Origin: Chimonanthus salicifolius
Taxonomy: Eukaryota; Streptophyta; Magnoliopsida; Laurales; Calycanthaceae
Assembly: GCA_013350335.1 (NCBI GenBank)
Contig: CM023537.1
Location: 45,444,111-45,508,110, forward strand
DNA: 64,000 bases
Reading direction: 5' to 3'
Part shown: positions 35,835 through 48,084 of the stretch, one piece after another
Numbering within the stretch: the first letter of the stretch is position 1
Layout of the letters: each line of letters begins with the position of its first letter
Position numbers and translations under genes: made by a program
The notes under the pieces: generated by a model
Seen by the model: only the letters and a program-made list of their open reading frames with translations
Told to the model about the DNA's origin: nothing
The model's database searches: none

Positions 35835-38659
35835 TGTAATACCCTAACCCGAATTAAGCTTGATCAGTATCATAAATCACACTTAGACCGGTTAATCTTG
35901 AAGATTACGGTTAAGGCTTTACGAAAAGCCTAGGTGTGGCCCAATCAGAACTTGAAAGTTCGATGATCCATCTTGTCTACTTGAAAGGGCAAAATGCTAA
36001 TTCACCATTTATTAACACTATTTCTTCTATGTATGTAATTATTTGATTATTATTGGATGATATTGATTTCCTTAATCAAGAATTTTAATTTCTAATTATA
36101 GAATTAGTTTATTTTCAGAAAATGTTATTTAAAACCGCTCAAAAAGACCCCGAAAGAAAGGAAATAAATATTTTTAGATAATTTCATAAATAAGAAAATT
36201 TTGAGAAAATTAGGTGATATTAAGTTTTAATATGATTGTTTAGTTTATTTCTCCAAATTTTGAAAATAAAGGTTTTAAACCCTTTTTTTATTTATCACAA
36301 GTTAAATTAAGTAAATAGTACAAAAATGTGGATTTTGTTTAAATCTTTGATTTTTAATGAATTTTAAATCTCCAAAATTTTATGACAAATAGAGTTTATT
36401 TAAACCCAACATTTTTATTAAGTTAGATTAAACTAATCAAGTTAATTAAACCATGTTTTTAGTTAAAATTTAATTGAGACCAAAACTGGACTTATTTGTA
36501 AAACCCGCAGATGGACTTATCTGCAAAATTCTTTTACTGTTTTACTGTTGCCGTTTAGTGTGGCCGTGGGTACGTGGCCAGCCCCTCCCATGCAGCGTTC
36601 GTGGGCTACCAGTGAGGACTCACAGAGGAGCCCATCTGACCAGTTGGATGTGAAAAACGAACCCAGAAAACCCACTATTTCTGGATTCGTATTTCACTCT
36701 CCCGTTGCCATTACTGTCTATTGTTGCAGACAGAGGAAGAAGACGACTCTCGGAAGGTCCGAGAGTTGGACTTCAGATGTTCCGAAGCCGACACCTTCAG
36801 ACATTCCGAACTTTGGTTCGGGACTTCGAAGTGTCCAGAGGCTAACCTTTCTCCCCGCCTCTGCTGCAGAGATGTTCCTAGTCTGTTTCTGAAAGACCGA
36901 ACGATTTGAATGTTCCGAGCTTCCTCGGCAAGTTCCCAGACTCATCGAGACCCACAAAATGTCCTGTTTTCTATTTTCGGCTTGGAAGGACCTTTGGACG
37001 ATCCGAGACTTGAGCCTCAGACTTTTGAAGAACAGAACCATGTTCCGAAGTTTGTAAACCAGTTTAGGCAGTGGCTCGGAAGGTCCGAAGACACAGTACC
37101 TGGTTCTGAGGAACCAAATATGGATTTGTAAATATTTGTTTGATTTAAGATGCATGTGTTAGACCCTAGGTTTTAATGTAATGTTTAAACCCCCTTTGAT
37201 AAATAAATTGATACTAACCCCTTTTATCTTAATACTATAGTGTATTACTTATTTTATTCACTTCCACGCCGATACTCTCTATCTGTGGCTGACTCAGCCC
37301 GATAGCTATATGTAGCTATGCAATTCCCTTCGCCGCTCGTTAAAAAAGAAAGGTTCCGGTCACTGAGTGACCTTCAGGCCTAACTCGCTATAATAGTAGT
37401 GGCCTGAGCACCTTACACCTCTAAACCTACCTCAATATGTTAATCTGGTCATGCCCAGAAGACAATATGAGAAGTGGCCTGATCACCCTATTATATATTG
37501 ATGATTATTGTAAATTAAAATAGTTAATAACCAAATAGGAGACTCAGTTCCATTTTCCCTAGAGATTTTTGGAAAAAACAGGATAGATTTGAAATACTAC
37601 AAATATGTATTGCTTTGTATGCTATGTATTCTGACTGATTATTGATTGTATATATGTTTGCATGTTGACAGAGACTTCGACACCACATATTTTTGGTGAG
37701 GAGACTTAACATTACAGTAGGGGTAAATCAGGTTAAAAACATTGGATCTTAAGCAATGAGTGGTTTCAAGGATCAGTGTTGATGAAACCACTCATATGCT
37801 TAGACATAATGCACTATTGTGAAAAGTGCTTGTAAATATTTATGATGTTGATCATATGTGATATGCTTATCAGCTGTTATGATGTTGAAACTGCTTCCAC
37901 GTACCCTTGACTATTGAATCATTATCGGCTATGTGTGTGAGATGGTTTACGTCTACTGAACCAAGAGTGTTGACAGTTGCTGACTTTGGGAGTGTCAGTA
38001 CCGGCCATGTGAGGGCCAGAGATGTACTTGCAAGGATGTATTTTGAAAGTTTCGGGACTTAATATAATGGTCTCAGTGTAGTATTTAGGTGTTACGATGA
38101 ATGACAACAGTTATGGAATGATGTTGATATTTTTGGCAAGCTTTGAACTGTTATATTGAAAATGTTGATTATTTAACTAACATGATGTTCATTAGACTGC
38201 ATTATTATATTTCTTTTACTGGGCTAGCTAGCTCACACCACTCATATTTTATGAGACGTACCCGAGAGGAGGAACCTCCGTATCGAGCTTAGAAAGGATA
38301 AGCTTTGACGTGGTCTTGGATTTTCCCTTTAACGGGGGCTTGTAGATTTTGGTTCTTTGGAACCACAATTTGTGTAAAGTACCGTATGTGGTATTTTTTA
38401 TGTATTAGCTTGTATTAAATCACTTTGTGACCGTAGCTACTCTGTTTTGATTGAATAATATTTCGTTTATGGAAATATGTGAATTGTGTGGTTTGGGTTT
38501 GTTGTGGATAGGCTTATGGTTTATGTTTGAGTTCACATGTTCAAATCATGTGACTTTTTGGGCCTAACTTTTGATCCATCCCATTTAGAAGCCTTGGAGA
38601 TTAGTTTACAAAAAAAAAAAAGTAGAGTTCCGAGCCCACGTCCGGGTCGGGGCGTTACA
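35835..38659 (+). repeat. Gypsy-type LTR (2825 bp) with following primer site
   Basis: Starts TGTAATACCCTAACCCG and ends GTCGGGGCGTTACA. It is followed within three bases by a tRNA-iMet-type primer site, so it is a 5' LTR on the + strand. Long LTRs of this type belong to Tekay/Del-like chromoviruses. Its 3' 1.1 kb matches the LTR part of the decayed gypsy at 27 kb, so both are from one family. No matching 3' LTR is present in the window. The left flank is CCTAT. Confidence 0.85.
36730..37110. repeat. Cryptic simple repeat of TTCCGAA/TTCGGA words
   Basis: More than a dozen short variants of GTTCCGAA, GGTCCGAA and CTTCGGAC are scattered in both orientations over about 380 bp of the LTR, along with CTTCAGAC-type words. 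The block is GC-richer than its surroundings. It gives rise to several overlapping frames on both strands that I reject as genes. Confidence 0.6.
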
Positions 38660-38662
38660 GCT

Positions 38663-38680
38663 TGGTATTAGAGCTTCGGC
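38663..38680 (+). promoter_or_regulatory. Primer-binding site, tRNA-iMet type
   Basis: TGGTATTAGAGCTTCGGC directly downstream of the gypsy LTR. It has one change from the common TGGTATCAGAGC core and continues with the TTCGGC seen in chromovirus leaders. Confidence 0.85.
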
Positions 38681-39259
38681 TTAAACTCTAAGACTGTGAT
38701 GGGTTATAGCATAGTTAAAACCTATTTTTGTATTAGAATTGCAAATGACATTTCTATATTGTGATACAGATATATCTAGCAATGTTGATTATTCCGAGAA
38801 GTGGGACAAGGGAACCCCAAGCTGTCCCGTAGACTTGACTTCAGCTACCAGTAACTCCAGCATACCCTACTACAATGTTGGAGTTGTTCCAAATGTCGAA
38901 GTAGCACCAAACGAGAATGTCGTAGAAATTCCAACTTTTGTGCAGAATGAGTATGTGGGAGATGCCCCAGTGTTAGAAGAGTCTATAGGGGAGATAGGTT
39001 CTCCATAATACACTCCAGCTACCCTGATTGCGGAAGAGTTGATGGTGTATGTTTGCGAATTTTCAGCTCATTCATCTCTTTTCTTTATACCAACTTTGAG
39101 AGGGAACCCTCTACCCAGCTAAGAATCGCCACTCTCCTCCCTCATACCCTTGTTTTGGGTTATTGCATGTGCCATGGATGGAGTTGGACTCTTCCAATCT
39201 TCTCATTTTCTTGGATTTTCCTCCCCAAAGGTAACATTGTCATCCCCTCCCCTCTCATT
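38681..39259 (+). other. Gypsy leader/gag remnant
   Basis: Follows the primer site. An 89-codon frame (38739-39008) is rich in Asn, Val and Pro and lacks a domain that I can name. It may be the N-terminal tail of Gag. After about 39014 the sequence changes character and may already belong to the LTR that resumes at 43863. It is cut by the Copia insertion at 39260. Confidence 0.35.
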
Positions 39260-39419
39260 TGTCAAATGAGCTGTTACATATTCTCTATATATATATTGTT
39301 TTCTAAAATAGAACTTTCCATCTTCTGTATTTTATCTATATATCTTTGTACATACATTATAAGCCATATATCAATTCATTCAAGAAATATAATTTTTCTT
39401 AAAACCCAGTTTAATATGG

Positions 39420-40313
39420 TATCAGAGCATGGTTACAACCATGAGGACGACTCCAAGGGTGTTGGTGGATCAAATACAACCACTCAAATTGTCATCATTC
39501 AAGGAGACAATTCCACCTTCTCAACTAGAATCAATATGGACGAACATAATTATTCCCTATGGCACCAAGTAATGGAGATGAAGATTGCCGTAAAAGAGAA
39601 ACATGGTCACTTGACCGGTGATATGACCAGGCATGCAGCCACAGACCCGACATACAACAAATGGCGTGTATCGGATTATCAAGTCAAGACTTGGTTATTC
39701 GATGCTACGCAACCCAATCAGATGAAACGATTTATTTGTTATGACACAGCACAGCAGGTCTGGGATGCAATTAAGAAAACATACTCTGATGGTTCTGATG
39801 AGGCTAAGATTTTCGATCTACACAGAAGATCATTTAAGACGACACAAAATGGAGCACCTACTACCGCTTACTACAGTGAGCTCATGAGATATTTCAAGGA
39901 GCTTGATCAATTATGCCCAAGTCATATGCAACATCCTGCTGACATCGAAACTAGACGCAAGGAGATTGATCGTCTTTGAGTTTATATTTTCCTTGCTGGT
40001 TTAGGACAAGAACTATGATCAAATTGGAGGAGAGATTTTGAGGATGGAACCTAAACCTGACCTTGAGGTAGTATATGCACATATTAAAAGAGAGAGTAAC
40101 CGACAGGGAACCATATCTGAAGTTGGTGTTACATCTGATGCCACAGCCTTGGCTGCCGCAAGGTTCAAGCCATCTTGGCCACCTATTTTGAACTCCGACT
40201 CTACTCATAACGAGCCTCCAATGAAGTGTACAAAATGTGGTTTAGCTAACCATACAATTAAGGGTTGTTATGAGATCATTGGTTATCCAAAAGGGTGGGT
40301 TTACAAAGGGTGA
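39420..40313 (+). pseudogene. Copia Gag with CCHC knuckle
   Basis: The Gag N-terminus is open to a stop at 39979: INMDEHNYSLWHQVMEMK (binding the capsid-type UBN2 family), a YNKWRVSDYQVKTWL segment and a VWDAIKKTYSD helix. A frame change near 40020 leads to the C-terminal part with LRMEPKPDLEVVYAHIKRE. The knuckle CTKCGLANHTIKGC (C-X2-C-X4-H-X4-C) ends at about 40275. The family usually has this as one continuous protein. The 308-codon frame beginning at 39053 includes LTR sequence and is not the real start. Confidence 0.85.
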
Positions 40314-40439
40314 AAAAGGGAGTCGAGTAGAGCCTCAGTCGCATCCGCTGCGTTATCTCAAGAGATTACATCCGAACATCCACCAGATACATCTGGCTCC
40401 AAGGCCTTGGTTACCTCATATATCTCATCTTATACATCT

Positions 40440-41330
40440 TCAATTACTTGTAATAGATCATGGATTATTGACACTTGCGCTACTGATCACATGACATCTA
40501 GTTTTACTAGGTTACACTCTACCAAACCATCAAACCAAACACATGTCACCAGTACCAATGGAACCATCTCTCCAGTTCTGGGAGAATGGTCCCAATCTCT
40601 TACATCATCATTAAGTCTAGATCATGTCTTCGTTGTCCCATCACTCGATTATGACTTATTATATGTTCCTCAAATCATTGATTCCCTTAATTATACTGTG
40701 TGTTTTTTGCCATTATATTGTTTGTTTCAGGACCTTCTCACTAGGGCCGTGATTGGATGTGTACTAGGAGGGAAAAGTTGTACTATCTGGACTTGACAGA
40801 AGACTGCAGTAAGAGATTGGGTCAAGCACATCATGTGAGAGGAGACGAGTCAATCAGGATGAAAAAAATTTGGTTGTGGCATAAACGATTAGGGCATGCT
40901 TCTTTTGGTTATCTAAAACTTTTATTTCCAGATTTGTTCTCCCATTTTGCTGAATCAGACTTTCATTATGAGACTTGTATTTTGGTGAAAAGTCATCGTA
41001 TTTCTTATCCTTTAAGATTGAATAAAAGTTCTATGCCTTTTATGTTTGTCCATTCTGATGTTTGGGGACCGTCAAAAGTTTCTACAATTAATGGTTTTAA
41101 GTGGTTTGTGACATTTATAGATGATTGTACCAGGATGACATGAGTTTTCCCCATGAAGCAGAAAAGTGAAGTGCTTCAAAATTCAAGCAATTTCATCGAT
41201 ACGTTGCTACTCAGTTTGATAAGAAAATCACAACACTTAGGTCTGGCAATGGAGGAGAGTACGTTAACAATGACGTCCGTAATTTTTTAAGTCAGAATGG
41301 TGTTGTTTTTGCCTCTTTATTTGAGGTCCA
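40440..41330 (+). pseudogene. Copia protease remnant and integrase N-half
   Basis: A protease-like region reads WIIDTCATDHMTS, with Cys in place of the Gly of the usual D-S-G-A. The GAG-pre-integrase block reads LWHKRLGHASFGYLKLLFP with HX..C ligands. The integrase core begins with HSDVWGPSKVSTINGFKWFVTFIDD, supplying the first catalytic Asp. RSGNGGEYVNN supplies the position where the second Asp should be (usually RSDNGGE), and here it is Gly. After GVV the text jumps to HMPHHFWGE: about 30 residues, including the PQQNGV region with the catalytic Glu zone, are deleted. Confidence 0.85.
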
Positions 41331-42130
41331 TATGCCCCATCATTTTTGGGGGGAGACTCTTTGTTCGGCTGGTTATCTCATCAATAGAACACCATTCCAG
41401 TACCCTTCAGTATCAGACTCCACTTCATACATTGACCATTCTCTTCACCATGCCGTCCACACCAAATCTCAAACCACGTGTCTTTGGCTGTGTTGCTTAT
41501 GTTCAGGTATATCCACACCAGCGTGACAAACTTGATCCATGTGCACTCAGTTGTGTCTTTGTGGAGTATGCTGCCACTCAAAAGGGTTATAAGTGTTTCT
41601 ATCCCCCTACTCAGACTTTATACATTACAGAAGATGTTACTTTTCATGAGAGTAAATTCTATTACTTAGGGGGAGATTCTGAGTATCCCCTGCATGGGGA
41701 GAACTCTATCTTTGCAGAAGGTATTCAGAATCAGATCATCCAAGTTTCACAGAATGTGTCAGAACAGCCTCAGACAACACCTGAGGATGTAGTGATGACT
41801 ACTGACCCACCAACTACAGTGATGCAACAAGAGCAAGAGACACATTTGCAACATCTAGATGAGACTCGTTCGAATTCTTTCCCTCCTACAACTCCTCCTA
41901 CAGTACCACCACCTCTTATTCAATTAGGTCCTGAAGATCCTCCACAGATACCTAAACACTCGAACTCAAGCACTTTACCTGAGTCGAGTCATACAGGTTA
42001 TCAGTTACCCCCTCGTACGATTAAAGGTATCCCTAGACAACAATATGACCCTGACCCTAAAGTAAATATTAAATACCCTATTGTTAATCATGTGTCTCTA
42101 CATAGGTTGTCTCCGTCTTGTGTATAATTT
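41331..42130 (+). pseudogene. Copia integrase C-terminal and linker region
   Basis: Continues in the 276-codon frame (41297-42127), with a second frame for AGYLINRTPFQYPS. It contains LKPRVFGCVAYVQVYPHQRDKLDPCA and CVFVEYAATQKGYKCFYPP, the usual region after the integrase core. A Pro/Thr/Gln-rich linker leads towards RT. It ends with a stop before the RT WxxA block. Confidence 0.8.
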
Positions 42131-42179
42131 GTATGTGAATTATACACTGTATCTATTCCAAGTAATGTGCAGGAAGCGC

Positions 42180-43140
42180 TAAATCATCCCAAGTGGACTT
42201 AAACAATGAATGAAGAAATTGAGGCCCTCCAGAAAAATTCCACCTGGGAGATGACTACCCTTCCTAAAGGGAAGAAAACAGTAGGTTTGCAGATGGATAT
42301 ATACAGTAAAATTCAAGGCAGATGGCACCATTGAACGATACAAAGCAAGACTAATGGCGAAAGGCTACACTCAAACTTATGGGATTGACTATGGGGAGAC
42401 ATTTGCTCATGTACCCAAGATCAACACAATTCGAGTGCTTCTTTCCCATGCAGCAAACCTGGACTGGCCATTACATCAGTTTGATATAAAAAATGTCTTC
42501 CTGTATGGAGACGTAGAAGAAGAAGTTTATATGGACCCCCCTCTAGGATGTAAGATGGCGTTCAGTCAGAGTAACATAGTATGTAAACTGAGAAAGTCTC
42601 TTTATGGATTGAAGCAATCACCCAAAGCATGGTTTGGAATGTTCAGTAAATCAATGAAGAATTTCGGCTACAAGCAAAGTAACTCAAATCATACTCTTTT
42701 CTTGAAACATAAGAAAGGTAAGGTTACTGCCCTTTATTGTGTATGTTGATGACATGATAGTTATAGAGAATGACCAAGACGAAAAGGCAGCATTACAGCG
42801 ACATTTGGAAAGTGAGTTTGAAATGAAAGATCTTGGTGCTCTGAAGTATTTCTTAAGCATTGAAGTGGCTCACTCAGAATAAGGAATATTTCTATCACAA
42901 CGAAAATATATTCTTAACGTCTTGACTGAAACTGGAATGTTAGCCAACAAGCCAGTAGATACTCCAATGGAGTTGAATCACCAGCTTGGTGAATACCCTG
43001 ATCAGGTACCCACCAACAAAGAAAGATATCAACGCTTTATGGGTAAGTTAAGTTACCTAGCTCACACCAGACCTGACATAGCATATGCAGTAAGTGTGGT
43101 GAGTCAGTTCATGCATGCACCAAGTAAAGCCCACATGGAG
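42180..43140 (+). pseudogene. Copia reverse transcriptase
   Basis: Landmarks are the MNEEIEALQKNSTWEM block, MAKGYTQTYGIDYGETFAHV, LDWPLHQFDIKNVFLYGD (first Asp of the active site region), EVYMDPPLG, LRKSLYGLKQSPKAWF, and VYVDDMIV reached by a frame change near 42745. Then come LGALKYFLSIEV with a stop, and the RYQRFMGKLSYLAHTRPDIAYAV segment. The two catalytic Asp codons of YVDD are present. Confidence 0.92.
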
Positions 43141-43155
43141 ATTGTAACCTGAATT

Positions 43156-43698
43156 TTGAGATGCTTGAAGTCAGCTCCTGGAAAAGGTTTGATGTTCTCA
43201 AGACATAGTCATCTAGATGTTGAGAGTTACACTGATGCAGACTGGGCTGGTTCTGTTACTGATAGCCGATCTACATCTAGATACTTTACCTTTGTGGGAG
43301 GCAATTTGGTCTCTTGGCGAAGTAAGAAACAGAAAGTTGTGTCAAGATCAAGTGCTGAAGCAAAATATAGGGATATGGCGCACGGAGTATGTGAGCAACT
43401 CTGGATAAGGGATTTGTTGGGAGAATTGGGATTCAAACCCCAACGTGCCATGCAACTACATTGTGATAATAAGGCTGCAATAAACATTGCACATAATCCA
43501 GTGCAACATGATAGAACCAAGCATGTTGAAATTGACAGACATTTTATAAAAGAGAAACTCGAGGCGAAGATCATTGAGGTACCATTCGTTAAATCCGAAG
43601 ATCAACTTGCAGATGTTCTCACCAAAGCAGTTACAGGCAGAGTTTTTCACAGCTCGCTTAGCAAGTTGGGCATAAATGACATATATGCTCCAACTTGA
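43156..43698 (+). pseudogene. Copia RNase H
   Basis: An open 180-codon frame with YTDADWAGSVTDSRSTS (first Asp), SAEAKYRDMA (catalytic Glu), LHCDNKAAINIAHNP (Asp), and RTKHVEIDRHFIKEKL. LADVLTKAV follows, the typical end of a Copia polyprotein, and the stop lies right before the polypurine tract. This is the best preserved part of the element, though separated from RT by a stop at about 43152. Confidence 0.92.
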
Positions 43699-43862
43699 GG
43701 GAGAGTGTCAAATGAGCTGTTACATACTCTATATATATATTGTTTCCTAGAATAAAACTTTCCATCTTCTGTATTTTACCCATATATCTTTGTACATACA
43801 TTGTAAGCCATATATCAATTCATTCAAGAAATATAATTTCTCTTACCCAGTTTAATATCATT

Positions 43863-44276
43863 TCTCTTTGATAGCATGTTTAGCTTAAGATTACGATGGA
43901 TATGGGGATAATATGGAGTTTTGGACTTGTATTGGGAAATAGGGTAAGAGTGGGGAATGGCTAATGTGGTGGATTGAAACCCAAATTGGATGTGAACCCT
44001 GGAGGGGAGTTAGGAGAAATTGGGGAAAACTTAGATGGCCAAACTGAGCTCGTAAGCTGAACAAAATTGGGGAAAATGCCAAATGGGGCTTAGAGGCATA
44101 GTGGAATTTTGGGTTTTGCTAATTAACCCTCTAATCAAGGGACTTATGCATGTTTTGTGTATTGTGGTGTGCAATTAGTGCCTAACTCCACTAATTATGG
44201 GGAATGCATTACACTTGGAGAGTTTATTTACACGTATGGTTGAGATTTCCCATACTTATAATGTGTTTGCTAGTAT
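43863..44276. other. Probable gypsy LTR piece between Copia and hAT
   Basis: Non-coding. It probably joins 48085-49389 after removal of the hAT, since the hAT target duplication is the junction. Long runs of GGGGAAA-like words are present on the + strand. Confidence 0.4.
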
Positions 44277-44799
44277 CATGGTGACAAATACCGTTCTCGA
44301 GATAATAACGGTAACTGTTAAGAACGAGATATTTTCAATTTCTCAGATTTTTAATAGGAAAATCTCGCAGAAAATATAAATATTTAAAAAATAACAAAAA
44401 TAAATAATTCTCATCTTACATTTCTTGAGTAAAAAAATATCATATAAATCTATATGAGTTTATTGTTAACTATCATAACAAAAGTCATTCAATATTAAAA
44501 TAACAATTAAAAAAACAAACATCCAACAAGAAAGCCTAATTTAAAATTTCAAACATCCAATTAACAAACCACCAAAAGTTTAATAGTGTCATTAAAGTCA
44601 ACAAATATGATAAATAACATTTAGTCTCAATAAAACCATCATTATATTAAGAAATCCAAATTATGTACGCTCTCAAGATTCTCAAGAGAAAGTGGAGTAT
44701 TATCTTCATTATAATCACTAGAATATTGATTTTCTTCATTTTCTTCGTTCAAACCATCAAATGGATTAATATCATCAAGTGAAATGGCCTTTGAATCCT

Positions 44800-46690
44800 T
44801 GAACAATTTCTCCTCTTAAGTCTTTTTCATAAGCAAATTCACTTTCACATAGACCAAATCTGGAAACTTTTCTGGATGAAGTATGTTCCTCTTTTTTTGA
44901 ATAAATTGCCTAAAAAACACTCTAAGTGCGTTCACATGCTGATGCATTGCATGGTTGACTCAGGAATTTTATTGCAATAGACTTCAAATTTGGAATTGAA
45001 GTTCCTCATAAGTCCCTCCAAAGCCCTAAGTAATTAAAAGAATTAGATAAATCTTACAAGATACAATTAATATAAATTATAAAAATACTAAATCAAAATA
45101 AAATTAGGAAAACAAACGAAAATAAAATTATTAGGATGAGATGTTTGCATCATTTCATTTGACATCGCTCCTCCAAAAATTTTTGGATCTCTAACATGAT
45201 AAAGAGACAACTCTCTAAATGTTTCTTTCAACTCTCCTCTTGGTTCCATTTTTGTAATAACTTTATCAATACCATCTCTAATTTCTGAATCTGTACTTAT
45301 AATGTTCTCATAAAATAACTTAGGATGTAAAAATGCAGCAACATGTAAATGACTATGCAATTTTTTTTCAAACGCTCATCTATAATGCTCAAAATTTCCA
45401 TGCATTTATCTTAATCATCATGATTTGGATAGAGACTTATAACGGCTGCCATTGCACGATTAAGTCTTTCATACAAGTAACCCATTGTGGATCCATCACC
45501 ATCTACCATTCTCAATACTTTAACAAGAGGTTCAACAATTTGGATTACTTTCTTTTCACCCTCCCAAAACCACCACCATGTAAAATGTCTGCTACGTTTT
45601 TTCCTCACTTCTTTTACATTGTGGCATGTTTATCCATTAAATTGAAACAACCATCAATCTCAATGCATCTTCTTGATTCAGAATAGATTGTAAACAAATG
45701 AATTGAGTTGCAAACCTCGTAGTGACTGGCCTTTGTAGCTCTCTTCCTTGGGTATATGTACCCTTAACAAATCAAGGACATGTTGATACCGATACAAAAA
45801 CTTAAAATTCTTCGAGCACTGTCTATATAGGGCTTCACAAATGGTAACTTGTCAATAGTCTTCCAATATTAAATCAATACAATGTGTAGCACATTGTGTC
45901 TTGAAAGTATTTGGATACTTATTTTCAAGTATATCTCATGCAGATATATAATTTGACCCATTCTCTGTAACAAATTGCACCACATTTTTTGGTCCAATCT
46001 CATCAATCACAGAAGATATAAAATCAGCAAGGAAAACCCCACTTTTAATATTCCCTTGTGCACATATAGACTCGAAGAAAAATGTGCCTTGTGGATAATC
46101 TACTAAGCAATTAATATAGGGTTTATTCTTCATATATGTCCACATGTCGGACATAAATGTGCATCCACTTGTCTTCCAATTCTTGCTTATATCATTTACA
46201 TATGATAGTGCAACATCTTTCACATTTTCAACAATTTAGTCCTTAACGTTTCACTGCTAGGAAGTACATAGGTGGGCCCATATGTTGCAACAGCTTGGAT
46301 TGATTGTCTATATTTTTCAGACCTTAATAAATTAAAGGAGAGGTTGTTCACCACCATGCTTTTACATATTAAGTTGTCAAAATAACTCTTGTCATGTTTT
46401 TAATCATTGTATCAACTAATTGTTGTCCCGATGAAGACGCAAAGCAACCGATGAAGTTAAACTTTTTCCTGCCCAAGCAGATCCAATAGACATCTCACTT
46501 CCTCTATGTCTTTCTGTTCTCTCTTTAAATGCTATTGCATCCTTTGCCATTTCACAAATATTCTCCGAAACTTTGTTACACATTTTTATATCACGCAATG
46601 TTCTTTTTGCAAGATGATCTCTAAAACGTGTGATACCACCCCCAAAAACTTCTTCACAAAATTTACACTTTATCTTATTTTCATCCAAAT
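44800..46690 (-). pseudogene. hAT transposase relic
   Basis: Read from 46690 leftwards. A BED zinc finger is seen as KCKFCEEVFGGGITRFRDHL (Cys-X2-Cys then His). A DUF659-like catalytic region follows at 46223-45936 with SGCTFMSDMW, containing the first Asp, and VVQFVTENGSNYISA where functional copies have VVTDNASN. A further segment at 45360-45088 contains AAFLHPKLFY. The C-terminal dimerisation motif NASACERT near 44940 is followed by stops. Frames are interrupted repeatedly and the BED domain has lost its normal link to the core. Confidence 0.85.
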
Positions 46691-47086
46691 CCTCTCCATA
46701 TTGCCAGAATTGATTCTTTGTGTAAAGGCATTTTTGATAGAAATTGGAAACAAAGATCTAGAAAAAATATGAACATAAATTTTAGAAAATAAGAAACAAA
46801 CAAATTATATAATGATCATAGAAATAATTGAAAGTAGGGAGTGTATAAATAAGTATAATGTCAATGTCTTCCAACTGGTATACAATGGACATCTCTCTCC
46901 TTTGTTTTATTTGTCATCGTGTCTTCCAACATGTATACAATTGACATCCCTGCTATAAATTATTCTTATAATTGTCTATTTCTTTACTCATTGCCCTCTA
47001 CTCTTTTCCTTGCCCTTCCAAAGAATAACCACTTTAAACTTTAAAACAGTAGGCAGTAGGTATAATAATTAACACTAATAAATTAA

Positions 47087-47150
47087 TAATAGTAGAAGTA
47101 GATTGCAGGCTCAAGGTAATAGTAGAAGTAGATTGCAGGCTCAAGGTTAC
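47087..47150. repeat. 30-bp tandem duplication in the hAT
   Basis: AATAGTAGAAGTAGATTGCA... occurs twice in succession, followed by a short partial copy. No difference is visible between the copies. Confidence 0.85.
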
Positions 47151-47933
47151 TTATTTATGGCTGATGATAACCCTAATTCTGAATTTCTTAGAGATCACTT
47201 TAGTCAAGATTCTGCACTTTAGGCTTTTGAATTTTGTATTTTAAGTGATCAGCCTTTTGTCTTATCGTAAGCAAGTAAAAAATTAGGAGAAATAATTTTT
47301 AACCAGCGTTATGAGAAATGGGGAAAAAAGGGAACAGAAAACCTATGCAAGTCCAAACTCCAAAGTATACAATGGGAAATCTCAAAAGTCTCATGCCTTA
47401 AAAATTGGAGATTTTACCTCTGTTCCGATTTGGAAGAGAATATCAAACTTTCGTTGGTGACTTAGGGACGGATCTGATGGCGAACAACAAAGGGGTTACG
47501 GATGAGACTCAAGCGACGAACCGAGAGAGCAACGAGAAAGAGAGAGAGAGAGCAGTGAAAGAGATGATGGCAGCTGAGAGCGTGAGAGGTGAGCAGCGAG
47601 CGAGAGAGACGATGGTAGTTGAGAGCGTGAGAGGAGAGCGACGAGAGAGAATGTGGCAGCTGAAAGAGTGAGAGGAGAGCCTGAGACTCTGAGAGCGTGC
47701 TTGCATGAGAGGAGAGCCTGAGAGTGTGAGAGACCGAGAGGAGAGGAAGCCCAACGAGAGAGGAAATGAACCCTAATCGAAAGTCTGAAATGGCTTTTTA
47801 AGTTTCAAATTTCATGCGTTTTGTGCTTGGGCAGTCGTGCGTCTCTCTGTCTCTCTGACACTTTGTGGCTCCGTGCGTGCAATTGTGCCTCGTACAGATA
47901 GAAAATTTGGAATTGGGGAGAAAAAAAAATAAA

Positions 47934-47995
47934 CGGTAAAAACGCATTTTTAATGCGATTTTAGCATTTCTCGTGTTAAAAATGCGTTTTTACCG
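47934..47995. repeat. Perfect 20-bp hairpin near the hAT right end
   Basis: 47934-47953 is the exact reverse complement of 47976-47995, with a 22-base loop. Further CGGTA/TTTTTA words extend to the terminus. Subterminal repeats are common transposase-binding sites in hAT elements. Confidence 0.85.
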
Positions 47996-48084
47996 TTAAA
48001 AACTGCACAACGTTTTTAGCGCGATAACGGTATTTTTGTGTTAAAAATATAAATACTTGCGGTATTTGTCACCATGGATAGTAT

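Larger units (their letters stand above)
39260..43857 (+). mobile_element. Ty1/Copia retrotransposon, near complete but broken
   Basis: LTRs are 39260-39416 (157 bp) and 43706-43857 (152 bp). Both start TGTCAAATGAGC and end CCCAGTTTAATA. Exact target duplications TCATT flank the element (39255-39259, 43858-43862). The primer site TGGTATCAGAGC starts at 39417, abutting the LTR. The polypurine tract TTGAGGGAGAG abuts the 3' LTR. In between lie gag, a zinc knuckle, GAG-pre-integrase, integrase, RT and RNase H in Copia order. The LTRs differ at roughly 5-6% of positions plus small indels. Several stops and a deletion in the integrase make it inactive. Confidence 0.95.
44277..48076 (-). mobile_element. 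hAT-type DNA transposon (3.8 kb), inactive
   Basis: The terminal inverted repeats are CATGGTGACAAATACCG at 44277 and its complement ending at 48076. Flanking 8-bp duplications are GCTAGTAT (44269-44276) and GATAGTAT (48077-48084), 7 of 8 matching. An 8-bp duplication is the hallmark of hAT elements. A minus-strand transposase relic with BED finger, DUF659 and hAT dimerisation remnants lies inside. The subterminal region at the right is hairpin-rich. Confidence 0.9.

Noticed and set aside
36548..37155. Frames on both strands in the gypsy LTR
   Set aside because: Caused by scrambled TTCCGAA-type words; LTRs of this family are non-coding.
39053..39420. N-terminal part of a 308-codon frame before the Copia gag
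   Set aside because: It crosses the Copia LTR and the insertion point at 39260, so the upstream part belongs to different DNA.
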